DNA of 19,562 nt from CAYMRB01 sp964392615 (GCA_964392615.1 CAYMRB010000160.1:1-19562); one strand, 5' to 3'. Positions 1 to 7,132 are shown, numbered from the stretch's first letter. The notes: generated by a model from the letters alone, not told the origin. Numbers and translations: made by a program.

Positions 1-1
1 C

Positions 2-79
2 GATGGGCGCGACGACGACGACGATCTGTCGGACGACGGCGAGGATCTCCCCGATCTGGACGACGACGACGATTTCTGA
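2..79 (+). CDS. C-terminal acidic tail of an unidentified protein (partial)
   Basis: The window opens inside a reading frame that ends with TGA at 77-79. The 25 visible residues are almost all Asp/Glu with a few Leu, Pro and Gly, ending in five Asp and a Phe. Such acidic tails occur on several bacterial proteins (for example RNA polymerase-associated or nucleic-acid-binding proteins) and cannot identify the family. The stop is followed at once by a GC-rich hairpin, which supports a true gene end. The acidic GAC/GAT-rich sequence could in principle be chance in such GC-rich DNA. Product unknown. Confidence 0.5.
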   Translation, partial: DGRDDDDDLSDDGEDLPDLDDDDDF

Positions 80-81
80 TC

Positions 82-105
82 GCGGCGACTGACTGCCGCT
101 CTTCG
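82..105. terminator. Hairpin between convergent gene ends
   Basis: GCGGC (82-86) pairs with GCCGC (95-99) around an 8-nt loop. On the + strand it is followed by a pyrimidine-rich TCTTC. It lies in the 34-bp gap between two convergent genes, where a shared terminator is expected. The stem is short and there is no clean T run, so its strength is uncertain. Confidence 0.35.
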
Positions 106-113
106 ACGGACTG

Positions 114-2372
114 CTAACCGCCGAGTTCCGTCGGCAGGTTCTCGAGGTAGAACGGGTCGGAGTCGGCCGTGATGTCGAGCGCCGCCAGTGCGCGCTGCAG
201 CTGGCGGTCGCCGCGCACGTCGCAAGCGGATGGCGTCTCGGCAGAGTCCGCGAAGTGGCGCTGCAGCACGCGGGCGATCGCGGTGTGCACGAGTTTCGCG
301 TCGAGAGACGTGTCGAGCGCCGCGTGGAGAGCTTCGAGTTCCGGGTAACTCGCGACGCGCTGGAGGTCCTGTGGATCTTCCGCCCAGAGGTCGCGGAAGA
401 ACTGGTAGCGCTCCTGGACGTAGCGAAACAGCGCGTCGGAATGCTGGATGCCCCGGAATTCGTCGAGTTGCGCGGGGGTGAAGCTCGCCTCGAGCTCGTC
501 GACCGAGATGTCCGGGAGGATGCCGCCGCGCGGCTGCCCGTCGCGGTCGCGCGGGCCGTGGAAGAGGTGGCCATTCGGCCGGCGCAGGTAGTAGCTCGGC
601 AATCGGGCCCAGGCCCGACGGCCGACGAGCTGCTTGACGCTCTGCGGCACGGGGATGTCGCTCTGCGACACGCCCTTGCCGTACGTGCGCGTTCCGATGA
701 CGATCGCGCGTTCGAGGTCCTGCAGCGCGCCCGCCGCGACCTCGGCCGAGCTCGCCGTGCCGCCGTCGACAAGCACCGCCATCTTGCACGCGATCCGGCG
801 CGCGTCGGTCGCGAACAGCTCGTGGCCCGTCTCGCCGTTGGCGCGCACCTGGGTCACGACCGGGATGCCGCGGTTGAGGACGAAGAGGTCGACGACCCCG
901 ACCGCCTCATCGAGGACGCCGCCGCGGTTCTGACGCAGGTCGAGGATGCAGCGGTGAACCTCGCCGGCACGGGTCTTGAGCTCGTCGAGCGCCGCTCCGA
1001 CGCGCTGCGACGTGCCCTTGGAGAACGACCGCAAGCGCAGGTACGCTACGCCGGCGGGTAGCAGCTCGCTCGTGAGCTCGGGGGGGCGAGCTTCGACCTT
1101 GCGGATCGACAGAAGGCGCGGCGTCTCCCAGCCCCAGCGTTCGACCTCGAGCCACGCGGTCGCGGCTTTCGGAGGGAGCTGATCGAGGAACGAGCGGATC
1201 TCCTGCGCCGACAGGCCGCGCGTCGGCACGCCGAAGATCGCGCTGACGCGGTCAGCGGGTCGCAGTCGCTCGTCGTCCGTGCGCGTGCGCACCTCGTGCG
1301 TCGTCACCTTGGTCACGACCAGCGGGGCGAGGCGGTCGAGCTTGTAGAACTCGGCGCCGAGACGCAGGGTTTCGCCGATGTCGGGAGAGCCCTCGTTGTC
1401 GAGGATGAGGTCGGCGTGGTCGAGCTGATTGACGATTCCCTCGAACGCCGCGATGGCCAGCTTCTCGTCGTCGACGCGACCGGGATTGACGTAATTGCGC
1501 CGGACGAGATCGATGAGCTCGCTCACCGCATCGGACGGCGCGCCGCCGGTGCCGTTGGCGCGATCGGCTTCGAGCTCGCCGACTCGCGCGCGGAGTCGGT
1601 CGTTCTCCGCCTCGAGTACGTCGATGCGCTCCTCGACCGCGCGCAGGTCGCCGTTCTCGACGCGCGCGCGATCGAGCAGCAGCCGCGCCAACCGGCCGCG
1701 GTCGCTGGGCTCGAGACGCAGGCTCTGGAGGTACGGCCGCACGCGTCGGTCGAGCGCGTCGCCGCGGGAGGTCTGCGCGAACGCGAGCGCGGCGGCGGCG
1801 CGGACGTCGAAGCTCCGTTGATGGTCGGAGATCAGCTCGATGAGCTTCTGCTGCGAGAACGTGTTGTCGAGCCGATCGATCGCGACGCTCGCGGCGATCA
1901 GGACGTGCGGTTCGTCTTCCGCGACGGCTCGGGCCAGGACGCTCTCGACGACCTTACGGGCCCACGGTTCGCGAGCCACACCGAGCATGCGGAGGGCGGC
2001 GATGCGCACGTCGTCGTCGCTGCCGTCCTTGGCGAGCTCGGCGAGCGTCGTCAGCGCGAGCTCCCGGATCGTCCGCTCGGCTGGCGTCAGGCGGGCGAGG
2101 GCTGCCGTCGCGAAGCGCACGTCGTCGTCGAGATCGCGGAACTCGGCCGCGGTCACGAACTCCGCGAGGTCGGCCGCGAACTGGTCGCGCGTACGAGGTC
2201 GCAGCTGGTGCACGGCGTCCCACACGCGCTCGATGGGGCGGCCCCGCACCGAGCGCAAAGCGCGCGCAACGGGCGTGTCGGGTGGCATGGCCGGCCCCGC
2301 GGCGCGCGGCGCACGCAGGCACGGCAGGACCGCGAGGGTGAAGGCGATGACGAGAGTTCGCGGACGTGCCAT
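114..2372 (-). CDS. Secreted S41-family C-terminal processing protease with HEAT-like N-terminus
   Basis: A 752-aa serine protease of the CtpA/Prc (S41) family, predicted to act outside the cytoplasmic membrane. Residues 1-25 form a signal peptide. Residues about 80-235 are Ala/Leu/Arg-rich helical repeats resembling HEAT repeats, and 238-272 is a heptad-like coiled coil. A PDZ-like domain lies at about 350-430 and the S41 core at about 437-625. The catalytic dyad is visible: Ser541 in GGTASSAE and Lys566 in TYGKG, with the 25-residue spacing of the family. LDLRQNRGG (478-486) is the usual core strand. It is far longer than typical CtpA because of the HEAT/coiled-coil extension. About 125 residues follow the core and lack a recognised domain. 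The ATG at 2372 gives a proper signal peptide but has no clear Shine-Dalgarno. It is convergent with the upstream partial gene and divergent from the YtxJ-like gene. The substrate is unknown. Confidence 0.9.
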   Translation of the reverse strand: MARPRTLVIAFTLAVLPCLRAPRAAGPAMPPDTPVARALRSVRGRPIERVWDAVHQLRPRTRDQFAADLAEFVTAAEFRDLDDDVRFATAALARLTPAERTIRELALTTLAELAKDGSDDDVRIAALRMLGVAREPWARKVVESVLARAVAEDEPHVLIAASVAIDRLDNTFSQQKLIELISDHQRSFDVRAAAALAFAQTSRGDALDRRVRPYLQSLRLEPSDRGRLARLLLDRARVENGDLRAVEERIDVLEAENDRLRARVGELEADRANGTGGAPSDAVSELIDLVRRNYVNPGRVDDEKLAIAAFEGIVNQLDHADLILDNEGSPDIGETLRLGAEFYKLDRLAPLVVTKVTTHEVRTRTDDERLRPADRVSAIFGVPTRGLSAQEIRSFLDQLPPKAATAWLEVERWGWETPRLLSIRKVEARPPELTSELLPAGVAYLRLRSFSKGTSQRVGAALDELKTRAGEVHRCILDLRQNRGGVLDEAVGVVDLFVLNRGIPVVTQVRANGETGHELFATDARRIACKMAVLVDGGTASSAEVAAGALQDLERAIVIGTRTYGKGVSQSDIPVPQSVKQLVGRRAWARLPSYYLRRPNGHLFHGPRDRDGQPRGGILPDISVDELEASFTPAQLDEFRGIQHSDALFRYVQERYQFFRDLWAEDPQDLQRVASYPELEALHAALDTSLDAKLVHTAIARVLQRHFADSAETPSACDVRGDRQLQRALAALDITADSDPFYLENLPTELGG

Positions 2373-2504
2373 GGTGTGTCGGGTAATCTTCGTCTACGGG
2401 TCTTACTTCGGCACGGCAGGCGAGGGCATTGAGTCGGCGAGCCGCTACGCATCCTACCGGCCGGCCGCAACCCCGCCATATAGGCTGCCCACGCCCAATT
2501 TCGG

Positions 2505-2533
2505 TGGACCGCTTGTCAGCGCCTCGATAGAAT
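2505..2533 (+). promoter_or_regulatory. Sigma70-like promoter for ytxJ-like/dehydrogenase unit
   Basis: TGGACC (2505-2510) and TAGAAT (2528-2533) are separated by exactly 17 bp. They match the -35 and -10 consensus at 4/6 and 5/6 positions. The expected start near 2540 leaves a leader of about 55 nt before the ATG at 2595. It lies in the divergent gap upstream of the S41 protease gene. Called by eye only. Confidence 0.5.
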
Positions 2534-2594
2534 CCTCGCCGCGTCCGCAACTTCTTGTACAGTTTCTCGTTACGCGATTCGAGCGCGTCTTCCC

Positions 2595-2963
2595 ATGTCG
2601 GAGCCGAACACCTTGCGCCGCGTCGAGACGACGGCCGATCTCGACGACCTCCTCGCGCTCTCCGCCGAGCGCCCCGTGATGTTGCTGAAGCACAGCACGC
2701 GGTGTCCGGTCAGCACCTGGGCGCACCGCGAGTTCGTCGAGTACGTGACGGATGCCGTCGAGCGCGACGTCGAGTGCGCGATGGTCCTCGTCGTCGAGCA
2801 TCGCCCGGTGTCGCTCGAGATCGCGGACCGTCTCGGCGTGCGGCACCAATCGCCGCAGGCGATCCTGATCCGCGGTGGCGCCGCGGAGTGGAACGACAGC
2901 CACGAGGGAGTCACGAAGAGCGCGCTCGAAGCGGCCGAGGGTGCCGGCAGCGGGGCGGACTAG
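2595..2963 (+). CDS. ytxJ: YtxJ-like monothiol thioredoxin-fold protein (DUF2847)
   Basis: A 122-aa cytoplasmic protein of the YtxJ/DUF2847 family, annotated in other bacteria as a bacillithiol-system redox protein. The hallmark KHSTRCPVS (32-40) is present. Cys37 is the single active-site thiol, in a CPxS rather than CxxC arrangement. HQSPQAILI (about residues 84-92) supplies the cis-Pro region of a thioredoxin fold, and the C-terminal part has the family WNDSHEGVT. The length is slightly above the usual 105-115 aa, owing to an Ala/Gly-rich tail. Bacillithiol is known mainly from Firmicutes, Deinococcus and some Bacteroidetes, so its use here is not established. The stop lies 20 bp before the start of the dehydrogenase gene, so the two are probably one operon. 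No strong ribosome binding site precedes the ATG. Confidence 0.85.
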   Translation: MSEPNTLRRVETTADLDDLLALSAERPVMLLKHSTRCPVSTWAHREFVEYVTDAVERDVECAMVLVVEHRPVSLEIADRLGVRHQSPQAILIRGGAAEWNDSHEGVTKSALEAAEGAGSGAD

Positions 2964-2983
2964 CCGAAGGGAGCGATCGTGGC

Positions 2984-3913
2984 GTGACGACGTCAGGCGC
3001 GGAACGGATCGGTGCGATCGGGCTCGGCTTGCTTGGCGGTGCGATCGTCGAGCGGTTGCGAGCCGCCGGGTACGAGCTGGTCGGCTACGACATCGACGCG
3101 TCGCGAGCCGCCGAGCTCGGCATCGAGGCCGCCGCGTCACCGCTCGCCGTCGCGCGCGCGTGCGGGCGGATCGTTCTCTGCCTTCCGGACGGGGCGGTCG
3201 TCGACGACGTGTTGTTCGGCGCGGACGGCCTTGTCGCTGGCGACGAGCTCGCCGTGCGGTGCATCGTCGACGCGACGACGAGCGATCCGGCGGGCAACGA
3301 GCGACGCGACCGGGAGCTCGCCGCGCGCGGCATCGACTACGTCGAGGCTGCCGTCAGCGGCTCGTCCGCGCAGATGCGCGCCGGCGACGGCGTGCTGCTC
3401 GTCGGCGCCGCGCCGAGCGGGACGACCGGTGATGCCGCGATCGAGCGCGTGCGGGATCTGCTCGACGCGCTGGCGCCGGTCGTCTTCTGCCTCGGACCGG
3501 TCGGCGCCGGGGCGCGGGTCAAGCTGCTGACGAACCTCGTCCTCGGGCTGCAGCGACTGGCGCTCGCCGAGGGCTTCGCGTTCGCGGACAAGCTCGGCGT
3601 CGACGCCGGCGTGCTCGCCGAGGTGCTGAGGGCGGGGCCGGCGCACTCCCGCGCGCTCGAGGCGAAGGGGCGCAAGATGGTGCGGGGCGAGTTTCAGCCG
3701 CCGCAGGCGCGGTTGCGCCAGCACCTGAAGGACGTGAGGCTGATGCTCGATCTGGCGGCGGAGCTCGACGCCGCGCTTCCGGTCAGCGGGCTTCACCGCG
3801 ACCTCCTCGAGAAAGGGATCGCGGCCGGGCTCGGCGATGAGGACAACGCCGCGATCGTCGAGATCCTGCGGCGAGAGGTCGCCGGCCACGACGGATCGGC
3901 GGGGCGTCCGTGA
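2984..3913 (+). CDS. NAD(P)-dependent beta-hydroxyacid dehydrogenase (3-hydroxyisobutyrate dehydrogenase family)
   Basis: A 309-aa enzyme of the family that includes 3-hydroxyisobutyrate dehydrogenase and tartronate semialdehyde reductase. It oxidises a beta-hydroxyacid, or reduces the semialdehyde, with NAD(P). The N-terminal Rossmann motif GLGLLGG is at residues 13-19. The substrate-binding strand EAAVSGSSAQ (121-130) has Ser where the family usually has a second Gly. The catalytic Lys180 sits in GAGARVKLLTN. The C-terminal all-helical domain is complete. I chose the GTG at 2984 because AAGGGAG at 2967-2973 is well placed and the product then starts just before the Rossmann strand. An open frame continues upstream through the ytxJ-like gene but has no family homology there. 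Exact substrate cannot be told from sequence alone. Confidence 0.85.
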   Translation: MTTSGAERIGAIGLGLLGGAIVERLRAAGYELVGYDIDASRAAELGIEAAASPLAVARACGRIVLCLPDGAVVDDVLFGADGLVAGDELAVRCIVDATTSDPAGNERRDRELAARGIDYVEAAVSGSSAQMRAGDGVLLVGAAPSGTTGDAAIERVRDLLDALAPVVFCLGPVGAGARVKLLTNLVLGLQRLALAEGFAFADKLGVDAGVLAEVLRAGPAHSRALEAKGRKMVRGEFQPPQARLRQHLKDVRLMLDLAAELDAALPVSGLHRDLLEKGIAAGLGDEDNAAIVEILRREVAGHDGSAGRP

Positions 3914-3935
3914 AAAAACGGTGGCGAGGGCGCCA
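3913..3935 (-). terminator. Intrinsic terminator on the minus strand
   Basis: Read on the minus strand, TGGCG (3935-3931) pairs with CGCCA (3926-3922) around a 4-nt loop. This is followed, after CCG, by six T residues (3918-3913). It would stop minus-strand transcription arriving from the FKBP gene and the repeat region just before the dehydrogenase gene end. The 5-bp stem is short but GC-rich. Confidence 0.5.
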
Positions 3936-3951
3936 TCGAGCCGAGCAGAAA

Positions 3952-3979
3952 TCGGACGGTGTCCTCGGGCTTGAACACG
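3952..3979. repeat. 28-bp direct repeat, copy 1
   Basis: Identical over 28 bp to 4089-4116, with flanks that differ at once. On the minus strand 3978-3959 folds as GUGUUC/GGACAC (6 bp with one G-U) around an 8-nt loop. An alternative GGAC/GUCC hairpin (3964-3954) overlaps it, so the two are mutually exclusive. On the minus strand the element can be read as VFKPEDTVR. Confidence 0.8.
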
Positions 3980-4088
3980 AAACACATCGCCCGGCTCTCC
4001 GGCGACACCTCGCCACCGCTTGCGGGAACAGGGAGGGTCGGTTTCGAATCACCACGCCCGGCAGACGGGAACGATCGGCTTCGGTCGG

Positions 4089-4116
4089 TCGGACGGTGTC
4101 CTCGGGCTTGAACACG
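4089..4116. repeat. 28-bp direct repeat, copy 2
   Basis: Exact second copy of 3952-3979, in the same orientation and 137 bp downstream. As 137 is not a multiple of three, the two copies cannot be in one reading frame. The same minus-strand hairpin forms at 4115-4096. A possible decayed relative sharing CGGACGGTG lies at 4240-4248. Confidence 0.8.
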
Positions 4117-4253
4117 CAGGTGAATGACGTCCGCTGACCCGACCCGCCTGACCGGAGCGAGGTGGTTCGGTGTTCGCGCTGCGGGGCGTGTCGGCCTTCG
4201 TGGCGCGAACAACCTATCAACGCGGTGCGGGCCGTCGTCCGGACGGTGAATCT

Positions 4254-4266
4254 CGGAGAAACTCCG
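4254..4266 (-). terminator. Small hairpin just past the FKBP stop
   Basis: CGGAG (4254-4258) and CTCCG (4262-4266) form a perfect 5-bp stem with a 3-nt loop, 8 nt after the FKBP stop codon on the minus strand. No T run follows, so it may be an RNA-stabilising 3' hairpin rather than a terminator. Confidence 0.25.
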
Positions 4267-4274
4267 GATCGAGC

Positions 4275-4868
4275 TCAGCGGGGGCCGTAGCTGATGAGCT
4301 CGATATCGAACACGACGTCCGCGTTCGGCTTGACGACCCCGTCGAGCCCCTTCTCGCCGTACGCGAGCGCGGCCGGCAACAGCACCCAGCGCCGTTCGCC
4401 CTGCTTCATGGTGCGGACGCACTCGACCAGCCCCGGCAGCGCAAGGGGCTGCGGCGGCTTGTCGAGCTGGAAGCCCCCGCCGTCGAGGTCGGACGAGCCG
4501 ACTCCCGAGCTGGCGAGGACGAACGCCTCGGGGTGGCCGGTGGCGCGCGAGTCGGTGAACGATCGCCCGAGCTTGTCGCCCTGCCGCACCCAAGCGGTGT
4601 AGTGGATTCGCACCTCGGTGCCAGCGAATGGCGGCGAGCCTCTTCCCTTCTGGGCGACGGCGTACGTGAGGCCGGACGCGGTTCGCACCGGATCGGGGAC
4701 GACGGCCGGGTCCCCTTCGCGGCGCAACGGGGTCAGCGCGTCCTTCGCGACAGGTAGCTCCGCGGGGAGAACCAGATCGACGCTGGCGCCATCGTCACCC
4801 GGCGAGGTCGGCTTGCACGAGGGAAGAACGAGAAGCACCGAGAGCACGACGAGCGCTGCCAGTTTCAC
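4275..4868 (-). CDS. Lipoprotein FKBP-type peptidyl-prolyl isomerase
   Basis: An envelope-anchored FKBP-type prolyl isomerase that would help fold exported proteins. From the GTG at 4868 the product is 197 aa, beginning with Lys, a hydrophobic stretch and the lipobox LPSC (Cys at residue 18). The FKBP domain occupies roughly the last 120 residues. Conserved features are VRIHYTAW (substrate Tyr), the SFTDSR loop, the EAFVL strand, MKQGERRWVLLP, ALAYG and the closing FDIELI strand. The Trp at the floor of the FKBP12 pocket is replaced by Leu in ALPGLVE, which may alter activity or specificity. An in-frame ATG at 4913 would add 15 residues. I prefer 4868 because a GGAG lies 7 nt upstream and the result is a canonical lipoprotein signal. 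The gene is divergent from the DUF218 gene. Confidence 0.88.
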   Translation of the reverse strand: MKLAALVVLSVLLVLPSCKPTSPGDDGASVDLVLPAELPVAKDALTPLRREGDPAVVPDPVRTASGLTYAVAQKGRGSPPFAGTEVRIHYTAWVRQGDKLGRSFTDSRATGHPEAFVLASSGVGSSDLDGGGFQLDKPPQPLALPGLVECVRTMKQGERRWVLLPAALAYGEKGLDGVVKPNADVVFDIELISYGPR

Positions 4869-4875
4869 AGCTTGT

Positions 4876-4879
4876 CTCC
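4876..4879 (-). promoter_or_regulatory. Ribosome binding site deciding the FKBP start
   Basis: On the minus strand GGAG lies 7 nt before the GTG at 4868. The upstream ATG at 4913 has only a purine-rich stretch one base away, too close to act. The shorter start also yields a standard lipoprotein signal peptide. Confidence 0.6.
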
Positions 4880-5014
4880 GATTGAGGTGTCCGTTGAATG
4901 GTCGGGGAGGCATCCTATCCGACGCCGGTCGTACGTCGCCAGAGGGAGTTGCCGCTACCGCGGGTCGTTCTGGAAGATAGCGGTGAGCCCGTCGCGGTCA
5001 GCCCCATGCGTCGA

Positions 5015-5043
5015 TTGACCCGGCGTCGAAGGCCTCGTACGAT
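5015..5043 (+). promoter_or_regulatory. Sigma70-like promoter for DUF218-adenylate kinase unit
   Basis: TTGACC (5015-5020) and TACGAT (5038-5043) are 17 bp apart, matching 5/6 and 4/6 consensus positions. The predicted start near 5050 gives a leader of about 75 nt before the GTG at 5125. It lies in the divergent region shared with the FKBP lipoprotein gene. Confidence 0.6.
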
Positions 5044-5066
5044 GCTCGGTGTTCTCGTCGGCAGAA

Positions 5067-5087
5067 TCGAGGCGGAGGAGGCCTCGA
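5067..5087 (+). promoter_or_regulatory. Leader hairpin with SD-like loop
   Basis: TCGAGGC (5067-5073) pairs perfectly with GCCTCGA (5081-5087), leaving GGAGGAG as a 7-nt loop. The loop is complementary to the 16S anti-Shine-Dalgarno, yet no start codon lies at a suitable distance. The true ribosome binding site of the next gene, GGAG at 5114-5117, is 7 nt before its GTG. Confidence 0.35.
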
Positions 5088-5124
5088 CGGAAAACGGCCC
5101 CGCCAATCGCGGTGGAGAGAAACG

Positions 5125-6342
5125 GTGAAGAGACAGAGAACGGGGCGGCTGCGGCGGTTCGCGACTCGGTTCGTGTCGTCGACCGCCGAGTGTTTCGGCG
5201 TCGGTCTTCGCTCGGGGCGCGCGGGCCTTGCCACCGGCTGCGCCGCCGCGCGGCGATGGGGCGCGCGGGCGCTCGTTCTGCTGTTCGCGCTGGTTCCCGA
5301 TCGCGTCCTCGTCGCGCGCATTCTCGCGCTGGCCGTCGGCGGGTTCGCGCTCGCGAACCTCGTCGGGGAGTTCTTGCGGCCCGGCTTCGACGCGAACCTC
5401 TGGTGGATCGACTGCCGCTACTTGCCTTCGTGGCTGCGGCACGCACTGCTGTGGTCCGGCGGCGTTCTCCTCGTCGCGATCGGTCTGTGGCCGCAGGCGA
5501 GAACGTGGCGCCGTCTCGCGACGGCGGGGATCCTCGCCGCGCTTCTGGTGCAGGCTCTCCTCAATGCGGTGACGTTCTGGGCCGTCCTCGCTCGCGGTGA
5601 GGTCCGCAGCGTCTTTCCGCTGCCGCTGTCGCTTCTCGTCGCCGCCGCGTTGGCGTGGATCGGCACGTGGCTCGTCGCTCGCCGGTGGCGGCCGGTGTCC
5701 TCTTCGGCCCTGGCGTCCTGCCGACGTGGCCTCGTGATGGCGATCGGGGTCGCCGCGTGCCTCGTAGCCTTCCCGCTCGTGCAGATCCTGTGCTTCGGGA
5801 CGACCGACTACCGCCGACGCGCCGACGCGATCGTCGTGTTCGGATGCCTCGCGTACGCGAACGGTCAGCCGTCGACATCGCTCTACGATCGCGTCATGAC
5901 CGGCTGCGACCTCTACCTCGAGGGCTACGCCGACCGCCTCGTGTTTTCCGGCGGGCCCGCGCGCGGCGGCGTGCACGAGACGGACGTGATGCGGCGCCTG
6001 GCGATCGAGCGAGACATCCCGCCCGCGGCGATCCACGTCGACCGCGGAGGCCTCGACACGCAGTCGACGGTCGAGAACACGCACTCCGTCCTTGCCGATC
6101 TCGGTGCGCGACGCGTCCTCGCCGTCAGCCACTTCTACCACCTGCCGCGGATCAAGATGACGTATCAGCGCGCCGGCCTCGACGTGTACACCGTGCCCGC
6201 AGCGCAATCGCGCTGGATCCGCAAGACGCCGTGGTCGGTCGTGCGCGAGGTCGCGGCGCTGTGGTTCTACTACCTGCGTCCGCTGGCACCGCGGAGCGAC
6301 GAGGGCGGATCGGCGCGTGGCGCGACGGCGGCGAGCGTGTAG
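5125..6342 (+). CDS. Membrane protein with C-terminal DUF218 (YdcF/SanA-like) domain
   Basis: A 405-aa inner-membrane protein. Hydrophobic segments lie at about 47-57, 62-80, 107-121, 131-155, 166-184 and 202-223, and the DUF218 domain follows at about 230-362. Domain signatures include ADAIVVFGC (233-241), LVFSGGPARGG (272-282), HVDRGGLDTQSTVENT (304-319) and VSHFYHLPRIKM (334-345). DUF218 proteins include SanA and ElyC, implicated in envelope and peptidoglycan/lipid-carrier homeostasis, but the biochemical activity is not settled. The membrane-spanning N-terminus resembles the longer YdcF-type members. The start is a GTG with GGAG 7 nt upstream. A 40-bp gap separates it from the adenylate kinase gene, so co-transcription is likely. 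Which face of the membrane carries the domain cannot be told here. Confidence 0.85.
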   Translation: MKRQRTGRLRRFATRFVSSTAECFGVGLRSGRAGLATGCAAARRWGARALVLLFALVPDRVLVARILALAVGGFALANLVGEFLRPGFDANLWWIDCRYLPSWLRHALLWSGGVLLVAIGLWPQARTWRRLATAGILAALLVQALLNAVTFWAVLARGEVRSVFPLPLSLLVAAALAWIGTWLVARRWRPVSSSALASCRRGLVMAIGVAACLVAFPLVQILCFGTTDYRRRADAIVVFGCLAYANGQPSTSLYDRVMTGCDLYLEGYADRLVFSGGPARGGVHETDVMRRLAIERDIPPAAIHVDRGGLDTQSTVENTHSVLADLGARRVLAVSHFYHLPRIKMTYQRAGLDVYTVPAAQSRWIRKTPWSVVREVAALWFYYLRPLAPRSDEGGSARGATAASV

Positions 6343-6382
6343 AATGCGCGGCCGTCGGTGACGTGGTGAAGGGAGTCGGCTC

Positions 6383-7057
6383 GTGGTGAAGTCCGTCGAC
6401 TATGCAGCACGGGTCGTCGTCTTGATCGGCCCGCCGGGCGTCGGAAAGGGAGCTCAGGCGCGGCTGCTCGCGGCCCGCGACGGATTGGCCCACCTGTCGA
6501 TGGGCGACGCGTTGCGCGACGAGATCGCGCGCGACACGCCGCTCGGCAGCCGGATTCGTGCGGCGCTCGACGCCGGCTGCTTTGCGGACGACGAGGCGGT
6601 GGTCGATCTCGTTCGCGGTCGTCTCGCGCAGAGGCTGCGGCGCGGATTCGTGCTCGACGGGTTTCCGCGGAGTTTGCCGCAGGCGGCCGAGCTCGAGCGG
6701 CTCGTCGACGACGTCGGAGCCCGCCTCGAGGCCGCTATCCTGCTCGACATCCCGGAGCGCGTCGCGCTGGCGCGGCTCGAGGGCCGCCGCGTGTGCTCGC
6801 AGTGCTCGGCGACGTACCACGTCGCGTGGCGGCGACCGCGGCATGGGGGGATCTGCGATCGATGCGGCGCGAGGCTCGCGCGCCGGCCCGATGACGCGCC
6901 GGACGTGCAGCGGCGGCGACTCGCGACGTACTCGCGGGTGACGCAGCCGCTGATCGAGTACTACGAGCAGCGCGGTCTATTGCGACGAGTCGATGCGGAC
7001 CAGTCGATCCAGAGCGTCGGCCGACGGATTCGGCAAGTACTCACGACGAGCGGGTGA
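6383..7057 (+). CDS. adk: Adenylate kinase, long zinc-lid form, divergent
   Basis: A 224-aa nucleoside monophosphate kinase that interconverts ATP + AMP and 2 ADP in the cytoplasm. The P-loop GPPGVGKG is at 16-23, the NMP-binding SMGDALR at 39-45 and DGFPRS at 92-97. The LID carries a four-cysteine zinc site, Cys138/Cys141/Cys158/Cys161. The lid arginines (RRPDD at 167-171, RRRL at 177-180) are present. Two normally near-invariant threonines differ: GKGTQ reads GKGAQ, and the AMP-contacting T of STGD is Met. The gene sits after a DUF218 gene rather than in the usual secY ribosomal-protein operon. It may therefore be a paralogue, or act on a different NMP. The GTG start at 6383 has GAAGGGAG at 6368-6375. 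Confidence 0.88.
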   Translation: MVKSVDYAARVVVLIGPPGVGKGAQARLLAARDGLAHLSMGDALRDEIARDTPLGSRIRAALDAGCFADDEAVVDLVRGRLAQRLRRGFVLDGFPRSLPQAAELERLVDDVGARLEAAILLDIPERVALARLEGRRVCSQCSATYHVAWRRPRHGGICDRCGARLARRPDDAPDVQRRRLATYSRVTQPLIEYYEQRGLLRRVDADQSIQSVGRRIRQVLTTSG

Positions 7058-7132
7058 CGCCGCGGCGGGATCCGGGGCCCCCTCGCCGTCGTCCGTGCGA
7101 GCGTCCGGAACCGCGGGATTTCTCTCGCGATA

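Larger units (their letters stand above)
3914..4274. other. 361-bp gene-free gap between convergent genes, with duplicated hairpin element
   Basis: No convincing gene lies here. Open frames cross it on both strands, but they have no ribosome binding site and run into neighbouring genes. It contains two identical 28-bp direct repeats, a minus-strand terminator-like hairpin next to the dehydrogenase stop, and a small hairpin just past the FKBP stop. The layout would fit a long 3' untranslated region of the FKBP transcript, or a minus-strand small RNA. Confidence 0.6.

Noticed and set aside
3952..4116. CRISPR-like repeat pair
   Set aside because: There are only two copies, 109 bp apart, with no further units and no cas genes. 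The spacing is far too long for a CRISPR spacer.
3910..4137. Small + strand frame (75 aa) after the dehydrogenase
   Set aside because: It has no ribosome binding site, biased composition, and crosses the two repeats in different frames.
3793..4593. Minus-strand open frame encoding a protein with FKPEDTVR
   Set aside because: It overlaps the FKBP gene and the dehydrogenase 3' end, has no ribosome binding site, and the second repeat copy is out of frame. Arg/Pro-rich composition is typical of a GC-rich shadow frame.
4915..6207. Minus-strand open frame opposite the DUF218 gene
   Set aside because: Its translation is Arg/Glu/Pro-rich, lacks domains, and lies antisense to a gene with a clear domain, ribosome binding site and promoter.
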